A DNA stretch of 64,000 bases from Hydrangea macrophylla. Taxonomy: Eukaryota > Streptophyta > Magnoliopsida > Cornales > Hydrangeaceae. Both the position numbers and the translations under genes were made by a program. Where the stretch lies: contig CM066994.1 in assembly GCA_033977485.1 (NCBI GenBank), positions 84,692,871 to 84,756,870 on the forward strand, written 5' to 3'. The notes under the pieces were generated by a model that was not told where the DNA came from, searched no databases, and was given only the letters and a program-made list of their open reading frames with translations. Of the stretch, positions 56,610 to 64,000 are shown piece after piece. How positions within the stretch are numbered: position 1 is the first letter of the stretch; every line of letters starts with the position of its first letter.

Positions 56610-57915
56610 ATGTCTTATCCATATTACCCTCCATACAACACAAATACCACGAATGGGTACACATTAGGTAATGAGAACTATACCCCGAGTTGGCAAGCAC
56701 CCACATATGATGCACATTATCAACCTGGGTGCTACCAATCACCACAATGGGAAAACCATAGTGTTAGTCCCCCATGTTATCAAACGTACCAAGAATCTCC
56801 ACCTGGAGAGTTCTATCAATCGCAATGGGGATATAACCAAAATGATAGTGTAGGATATAGTAGTAGTTCCCACGATTACCAAATGCACCAAGACTTTCCT
56901 TCTGGGGAGTCTTGCACACAAACACAATGGGAAGGGGACTATTACCAACAACAATGGGGTGAAACTTCATATAGTCATAATGAGGAGAATAACCAAGTTG
57001 AGGATAATGGTATGTTAGAATTGCTGCTTAGTGAAATGAAAAGGCTAGAGAGTGCAATTGATAACTTAGAAGCTAGATATCAACAAGCATTTGATAGCCA
57101 ACCTTTAGAAGACTATACCAGTCCTTCAATGCTACAACTTGAATTTCAAGACACTAACAATGGAATGGAATTAGAGGACAATGATGGGTTCATACCGAGT
57201 GAGGTTAACAACTCATTTAAGAAAGTGATAACCCAACAAGAACTCCAAAACCAAACCATTGAGCATGAAGTTGTGGAACCATCTTCTCCTCAACATACAA
57301 CCCCAGACATTAACTCCTTCACTGCCTTGATAAAGTTGCACAATCTCTTTGTCCAGAGCACCTCAATAGATGACATATATAGTGAGGAGAGTTACAAGGA
57401 TGAGAATGAGGTTTTAAAAGATGACGAGAGTTTAGGTGATTGCACGCAATTAGGAAAGGAAGAGTCCCCTGTTGACTCTACCCCTACCTTTGATAGTGAC
57501 CCTAGGGAGGACGTAATTGAAAAATCTAAATCCTGTTTAGATTCATGCGATATTCATGAACCCTCACCTCTTTCGACCGAAGAGGTGGTGTCACCAAGTT
57601 GCCCATCACCTATCCTTGCTCTCAATCAAAGCTCTCGTCCTGAGCTTGAATGTTATGTGTACCCCATTCGTGAACAAACAGAATGTGTTGTGGAAGAGGA
57701 TGGTAAGGATACTAGCACATGTTCTTCACAAAATTTTAACTTTCAAAATTCTTTGAGAGAAGACTTGGAAAATATTGGGCCCACTTTAGATGATCTTAAA
57801 ATTCAACAAGAAGCTAGCAATCTTCTAGACTGCTTGACCTTCTTGAGTGATTATGACATTGAGGCCCAAATAGATAGCTTTATCCAAGTCCAGTCCAAAA
57901 CCATGTGCATAGAAC
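56610..57915 (+). pseudogene. Element F protein, copy 2, truncated
   Basis: Same sequence as 51043 onward for about 435 codons. At 57915, after ...TMCIE, it runs into copia sequence and gains seven foreign codons before a stop. The folded C-terminal ~130 residues are lost. The frame is otherwise intact, so a truncated product could be made. Confidence 0.9.
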
Positions 57916-60900
57916 CTAGTTATCCATTGAAAACCTAGTTAGCACTTTCTCGATATAACCAGCTTGAGATAATCCCATTATCTTTCGCTTGCGATCCCGA
58001 AAGAGCTTTATCCCAAGAATATAGCTCGCCTCTCCTAGATCCTTCATATCGAAAGTACTAGCTAGCCAAACCTTGACCGTTGACAGCGCCGCTACATCAT
58101 TCCCAATGAGTAGAATGTCGTCAACGTAAAGCAAAAGAAAAGCCACTACTTTCCCTTCACATTTCTTGTATACACAAGGTTCATCCAGATTCTGTATGAA
58201 ACCAAACGACTTGACCGCTTGGTCAAATTGGATGTTCCAACTTCTGGATGCCTGCATAAGCCCATAAATGGACTTTTGCAACTTGCATACCAAGTTACCT
58301 TTCCGACCAGCTATGAACCCTTCTGGTTGTTGCATATAGATGTCCTCCTCAAGATTGCCATTCAAGAATGCAGTCTTGACGTCCATCTGCCAGATTTCAA
58401 AATCTAGGCATGCAGCAATAGATAAGAGTATTCTGATGGACTTGAGCATGGCTACCGGCGAGAAGGTTTCCTCATAGTCAATGCCCTCCCTCTGAGTATA
58501 GCCTTTCGCCGCAAGCCTTGCCTTAAAGGTCTCAACCTTTCCATCAGATCCTCTTTTCCTCTTATAGACCCACTTGCAGCCAATGGGTTTAATATTGGCT
58601 GGAAGTTCTACAAGATCCCAGACCTGATTGGAATCCATAGATTCCAATTCAGCCTTCATAGCTTTAATCCAATGAGCTGAATCAACATCAGCCATTGCCT
58701 CTTCGTAAGTGGTAGGATCAGATTCAGATTCTATGGAGACAGCTTCAAAAACTTCTCCTAAGAACATGTATCTATCAGGCTGGCTGATAATCCTCCCACT
58801 ACGACGAGGTAGCGGTGCGGAAATGGGTGAAGAAGTGGTATTTTCTTGATTTTCATCGTTATCAACTGCGGGTTGGACTGAGGGCTCTCCTTCTATCTCT
58901 CTAAGATCTATCCTTCCCTTAGGTTTATGGTTCATGATATAATCATCCTCCAAGAAAATAGCATTTGTACAAACAAACGCTTTCTGTTCTCTTGGATCAT
59001 AAAAATACCATCCATAAGTACCCTTTGGATACCCTACAAAGTAACATACTACCGATCTAGAATCCAACTTGCTCATCTTTCCTTTGAGCACATGTGCCGG
59101 ACACCCCTATATCCGGAGATGTTGCAAAGAAGGCTTGCGCCCAATCCACATCTCTCGTGGTGTCCTGGGAACAGATTTGCTTGGTACTAGATTTAGTATG
59201 TATGCAGCGGTTTCCAAAGCATAACCCCAAAGGAATAATGGCAACTCTGAATAACTCATCATCGACCTAGTCATGTCTAAAAGAGTCCGATTCCTTCTCT
59301 CCGCTACACCGTTCTGCTGAGGCGTACCAGGTGCAGTCAATTGTGACAGAATCCCATTCTGTACGAGGTGATCAATAAACTCATTAGAGAGGTACTCGCC
59401 ACCTCGATCAGATCGAATGGCCTTGATATGTGTGCCCGATTGCTTCTCCACTTCAGCCCTAAACTCTTTGAACTTTTCAAAGGCTTCAGACTTGTGCTGC
59501 ATTAGGTACACATATCCATACCTAGAGTGGTCATCAGTAAATGTTATGAAATACTCATAACCACCCCTTGCTCTAATATTTATTGGTCCACACACATCAG
59601 TATGAACTAATTCCAACAATGCATTGGTCCTGTTGCCCTTTGCAGGAAAGGGCCTTTTGGTCATCTTACCCTCCAAACAAGACTCGCAGACTTCCATTGG
59701 TTCGAGAACCAAATCGCCTAAGACCCCTTCTTTGACTAGTCTGCCAATCCTATTCAGATTGATATGGCCAAGCCTCATATGCCAAAGCCTTGTTGGATTA
59801 GTGGAAGGTCCCTTTCTTTTAGATGGTAAAGTTACCACTGAGTTATTAAGTTCCAAACAAGAATCTTTTGAAATATTGGGAGTAATCACATACAAACCAT
59901 TTGATTTACCACCAGAACATATAAAAGAACTGTTTCTTTTAATGACAACTTCAGTTCCAAAATGAAAGGAATAACCATTATTCGTTAAATTAGAAACTGA
60001 AATTAAATTACGTCTCATTAAAGGGACGTAAAGTACATCTGATAAAATCAAAACTTTATTGTCTGAAAATTCTAAAACTACGACTCCTATAGCAACCGCA
60101 GATACGGTTGAGCTAGAACCTAGAGTAAGTACGATCTCCCCATCACTGCATTTCCTGGTTGATCTGAACCCCTGCAATGAATTACAGATATGGTTAGTCG
60201 CACCAGAATCAATGCACCAAGTGTTTGAAGTATCCGTAATAAAACTTATTTCAATCACATGTGATTCAATCATACCTTGAACTCTTGTAGCTAAGAATTC
60301 TGGACAGTTCCTCTTCCAGTGGCCCTTCTCACCACATTGGAAACACTTTCCTTTGCCTTGGCCACCCACCTTCCCTTTGCCCTTACCTTTTCCCTTAGAT
60401 TTTGCAATCTTAGGGACCGGTCCAACACTTGAACCACCAGTGCCAGCCTTCTTCTTTCCTTTCTTACCTTTCAGTGTAGATCGGGAAGAAGAAGCGCTTT
60501 TCTCAACGTTTAAAACGATGCCCCCAGGTTTGATCACCCCTTCTGCTGCCAGTAAAGAACTCATTAATTCGCTCATTGAAAAATCCATTTGATTCATATT
60601 ATAGTTAAGTTTGAATTGAGCGAATGATGGCGACAGCGAGTTGAGGATCATATCAACTTGGGTCTGTGCATCGATGTTGGCTCCCAAGGTCTCCAGTTCG
60701 TTTAAATAACCAATCATTTTTAAAACATGTTCTTTGACTGGAGTACCTTCCGACATCTTTGCACTCATTATCTTCTGCATGACTACCTGTCTGGCAGGCC
60801 TGCCATGCTCCCCAAACATCTTTTTCAGGGATGTGATAATGTCACTGGCAGAATCGTTCGATTGGAATTGGTGTTGTAACACACCAGCCATTGAGGCCAG

Positions 60901-61131
60901 AATGTAACAACGGGCCATTCCATTCGACTTCTTCCATTTGTCGAACTCGCGTCTGGCAGCTGCCGAAGCATTTGCCGCGGGTTCTTCAGGGCTTGGGGTG
61001 GTGAGGACATATATGTGATCCTCCGCAGTTAAAACGATGTCAAGGTTACGTTTCCATTCAGTGTAGTTATTTCCAGTTAACTTGTTTTGAGTGAGTATGG
61101 TGGCAAGTGGACTAAATGCAGATCCAGACAT
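57916..61131 (-). pseudogene. Copia gag-pol polyprotein, truncated, one internal stop
   Basis: The ATG at 61131 ([20 protein letters not shown]) opens a single frame. Gag occupies residues ~1-220 ([17 protein letters not shown]-type [17 protein letters not shown]). A CCHC knuckle [17 protein letters not shown] is at ~275 and a protease [12 protein letters not shown] at ~325. Integrase follows with [10 protein letters not shown]...CESCLEGK for zinc and [32 protein letters not shown] for the triad. A TAG at 59107 replaces the usual Trp in LRI*GCPAHVLKGK. RT continues in the same frame: WVYKRKRGSDG, ARLAAKGYTQREGIDY, QMDVKTAFLNGNLEEDIYM and catalytic LLYVDDILLIG. The frame ends at the breakpoint, before RNase H. 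It is TNT1-like; the sublineage is not certain. Confidence 0.93.
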
Positions 61132-62812
61132 TATGATTACTGAAAATCAAACAAACAAAATAAATATGGATATCAGAGTTGACAGTTTGAAATAAAAGAA
61201 TCCTTAAAACTCTTATTTAAAAACAAAGTCGCCGGAATATCGAAACGAAAGAATAAAGCCTCCGTGTGGTGGTCAATGTTCGATCTTTCGATTTATCATG
61301 ACTTATCCGCTATGCAACTCTTGCAAAATAGCCATGACTCCCGAACCTATTTGATCTCTAAGTTTCTGAATAATGCCCCATGTGGGATCCCTTATCCATA
61401 GCTTAGCTAGTGTGTACCATTAACTAGGATCCAATCACAACCGTCTCAAGTAGCGCCTTCGTGTGGTGGTCACCCTCTAACACGTCTGATTGATCCTATC
61501 CATAGGAAGTTCACATCTAGTAACCAATGAGCAGTGTACCCTCCGTATGGAATGATCACCCATGGCGAGGTGACACAGAATACACTACTCATCTTACAAT
61601 GAACCGTTAATGGAAGATCGTGGGTGTTATTTGATAAGACCCTCTCCCACTAGATTTAGTAAATTAAGGATTTTGCTTTTGAAAAATGTTTCCACACACT
61701 ACCCATAAACATCCAATGTTTACTAATGTGTTGAAAACGGTTTTTGAATTTTATTTTAGAAAACTTGTTTTAAGTGCATGCAACAATGTATTATACGCCA
61801 ATCACAAAACAAGCACATAAAACAAAAAACTAAAATGAAATATAGGCATTCAAACAATGCCTCTATCTCCCATGACTCTATTTCCATAGAACCACCTTCT
61901 TGGTTTGGTCGCCTCCGGCTCCATCTTTATGGACAACGGCTCCTTGCTCCATCTTCATGGAATTTCTAATTCTATTACATTGGACCTATGCTTCTTTTGA
62001 AGCTTACAATTTATCTAGAAAAAGGAAATAGCAAAAAAGAAATAAAAGGCTAGGGAAACCGGTGCGACTTCCTTTTCGTAGGATTGAAGCCGCAGCGCCC
62101 TTTACATACGCCTTAAAACCAAACCATTAATAAATTACAACATGCACCAATCTCAAACAATTTAAATATAAATATTTAAACGACTTGGTGCCATGGGAGA
62201 TAGCGACTAATTTTGCTGCAAAAGGGTTAGTCGTACACACATCCACACATACATAACAAATATATGTAACTATTGGAACACTTAATTGATTCACACAGTA
62301 TATAAACACTTTACATACTGAATTAGAACTTAAAACTGCATCTTACTTCTCTGTCACAGTTCGATTGATCGAAGACCGTTCGATCGCTCGAACCTTCGAT
62401 CGATTGAACACTGTTCAATCGCTTGAACATTCTGTTTCACAGAATGATTTGAAAATTTTACAGAATATTTTAAAATTAAAGTTTTTAATTTCAAAACACT
62501 TTAAAATTGTGAAACAGAGAACCTGACAAAGTATCTATCTCGATCGATCGAACTTCATTCGATCGATCGAACACCAGAAGGTTCGATCGATCGAAGACTG
62601 TTCGATCGATTGAGAACAGAATGTTCGATCGATCGAAACAAGTTCGATCGATCGAACCCACCTTGCATCCTATGCAATCACAGTTTTGTATTCTGCTGCG
62701 ATAACACTGCAGAAACAAATCTGTGACGATGCAGTTTCGAAAACAGTTCTAAAATCAACATGCAAATCAAAACTAGGGTTCCAAAAACGCATTTATAGAT
62801 CCAAACGAGCGT
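61132..62812 (-). other. Long leader of copia element G
   Basis: About 1.7 kb between the primer site and gag start, with no recognisable gene. CTCCGTGTGGTGGTCA-like phrases occur at 61260, 61449 and, more weakly, 61540. Ten TTCGATCGATCGAA-type words lie in two groups (62360-62428 and 62541-62659). Copia leaders are normally much shorter, so part of this may be an unrecognised insertion. Confidence 0.65.
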
Positions 62813-62825
62813 GGCTCTGATACCA
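62813..62825 (-). other. Copia element G primer-binding site (tRNA-iMet type)
   Basis: Minus strand TGGTATCAGAGCC, two bases from the LTR end. Confidence 0.9.
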
Positions 62826-62827
62826 AT

Positions 62828-64000
62828 TGAAGGAAAAAGTGGTTTAAAGTTAGAGTTTAAACGCGCAGCGGAAATAGGTTAAGTTATAAAACTTTTGGTA
62901 TTCCAGGATCTACTACTCGTCAATTCCATAAATGCGTACAAGGGGGTGCAAGAATTATACCTTAGTGTCTTGAACCCAATTCTGAAACTTTAACTTCCAG
63001 CAGCCTCCACTAGATGATTATGACTCCTGCGGATGCCTGCCGGAAAGACTAGGGTTCGTGGGCACCCTAATAGAGAGGATAGGAAGGTTTTGGGAAGACT
63101 ATGATAGTTTCTGCAGCTTCTGCGTATAAAAACGACGATCACTTACTTCCAGAACGCAGCTGCCCTATTTATAGATTTCCAGAACCGACCTAGACTTCGA
63201 TCGATCGAAGTGACTTCGATCGATCGAACCATTCTCGATCGATCGAACCTGCTGACTTCAATCGATCGAACATACTTCAATCGATCGAACTTGTCTTAAC
63301 AGCTTCCTCAAGTGTCTTTCCAAGCATCCTAGCGGAGCTAAGAGTGGGACCTCCTAGGCTCTTTATTGTTGGCTCAGACCAGTTTGTTAATTACCATGAC
63401 CAAACTCTTTGATCAGCAAACTAACTAACTGGTCAGTTAACGTTTATTCCACTATAAAACGATAACTGAACTCCAACGCAAAAGAACATATCCGAAGCGA
63501 TAACTAGACTTGTATGGTGTACTAATGTCCCTCTACCGTCAGCATTCGTAATCATATTCAGGTAGTCGGATAACTGTTACTATCAACCTGAATCATGATT
63601 ACTTCTTGTATTCCTTGAGTCTCATTCACTACTCATGATTACCAAACATGTTGATAACTCTTATCAACAAGACTGCAGTACTCAGTAATCAACTTGGTGA
63701 CATTCTCAAGGGAATGCTTACTCTGAATCAGAGGGTAGATTCTATCTTGACAATATATGTTCACAACCCTATGGACATGACATACCCAAGATACCCAGGT
63801 GTTGATCTTCTATAGACCTCACTGATTGGTAAGTCAAAGCAGCCATATCCATAGTCTGTGTTCATAATCATCTCAAGATTGAGAACACGTACCTTATACA
63901 AGTTATGAGTTCCTATTGACTGTTGACAGCCTTAAGCGTCAATAGGAAAGCTCAGGTCCGTCAATGCACTATAAGCACTAGCATATCAACTAAGAGCTAC
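62828..64000 (-). repeat. Copia element G 5' LTR (runs to or past the window edge)
   Basis: It ends ...CTTTTTCCTTCA on the minus strand next to the primer site. A minus-strand TATA-like TATAAATAG is at 63165-63173, and five TTCGATCGATCGAA-type words lie at 63195-63290, close to it. The other LTR terminus is not identifiable inside the window. Confidence 0.75.
63165..63173 (-). promoter_or_regulatory. TATA box in copia LTR
   Basis: TATAAATAG on the minus strand, immediately downstream (in LTR sense) of the palindromic word cluster at 63195-63290, so the words sit in the promoter-proximal position. Confidence 0.5.

Larger units (their letters stand above)
49209..57915 (+). mobile_element. LTR-internal-LTR-internal array of a non-autonomous element F
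   Basis: Two identical-length LTRs (49209-50862 and 54779-56432) enclose a 3.9-kb interior with one long ORF. A second copy of the interior (56433-57915) follows the second LTR and stops inside the ORF, giving a tandem arrangement 8.7 kb long. Copies differ at only about two LTR positions and in poly-A length, so the element is very young. The primer-binding site is of Athila type, and the interior lacks protease, RT and integrase. It sits in the gag of the Athila-type fragment; the left flank ATTAT has no visible partner because the right end is lost. Confidence 0.88.
57916..64000 (-). mobile_element. Ty1/copia element G, 5' part
   Basis: On the minus strand: LTR (from 62828 to beyond the window), tRNA-Met primer site, a ~1.7-kb leader, then gag-protease-integrase-RT in one frame, cut inside RT at 57916. 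The domain order with integrase before RT defines Ty1/copia. The 3' half of RT, RNase H and 3' LTR are absent. Confidence 0.9.

Overview
The window is repeat-dense nuclear DNA of a plant, most likely a eudicot. The evidence is the set of plant-specific transposon families, GT-AG introns, CT-rich leaders and AT-rich spacers. I recognise no intact host gene, rRNA, tRNA or CRISPR array. Almost everything is nested transposable elements, and several boundaries are fixed by target-site duplications (TSDs) read directly from the sequence.

Layout. (1) 1-1655: 5' end (gag start, primer-binding site, LTR) of a Tat-like Ty3/gypsy element on the minus strand. (2) 1656-3192: unassigned DNA with one exon-like remnant. 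(3) 3202-14098: a 10.9-kb Mutator-like element (MULE) with ~1-kb terminal inverted repeats and a perfect 9-bp TSD. It carries a decayed FAR1/FRS-type transposase on the plus strand and, convergent to it, a two-exon GRF-type zinc-finger gene on the minus strand; a solo LTR (8711-11542) splits exon 2 of that gene. (4) 14282-39393: one ~2.7-kb LTR of a Tekay/Del-like element, opened by two insertions. Element A (14711-24425, TSD CTGCC) is a mostly non-coding Tekay-like element that contains a fragment of the same LTR family as its host. Element D (26376-39068, TSD GTTTA) is a 12.7-kb Tat-lineage Ty3/gypsy element with gag-pol on the plus strand and an intron-containing antisense gene encoding a plant-mobile-domain protein. 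(5) 39503-40179: one end of a CACTA transposon. (6) 40180-43612: a gag-only non-autonomous element (TR-GAG-like). (7) 43613-49208: minus-strand Athila-type gag-pol without LTRs. (8) 49209-57915: a very young LTR-internal-LTR-internal array, with an Athila-type primer-binding site, coding only an unrecognised 568-residue protein. (9) 57916-64000: the 5' part of a Ty1/copia element on the minus strand, cut in its reverse transcriptase.

How the parts relate. The MULE looks like a two-gene transposon (transposase plus zinc-finger accessory protein, tail to tail, with a tandem-repeat block between the 3' ends), resembling the layout of maize MuDR. In element D the sense genes are the usual gag-protease-RT-RNase H-integrase set, while the antisense gene has its own introns, which sense-RNA retrotransposition would not remove. 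The 49-58 kb array has no enzymes and would need an autonomous partner; the adjacent Athila-type pol is a plausible type of helper. Several LTR families carry dense CpG-containing palindromic words; TTCGATCGATCGAA is shared by two otherwise unrelated families. All gene calls are by reading motifs; no database search was possible.
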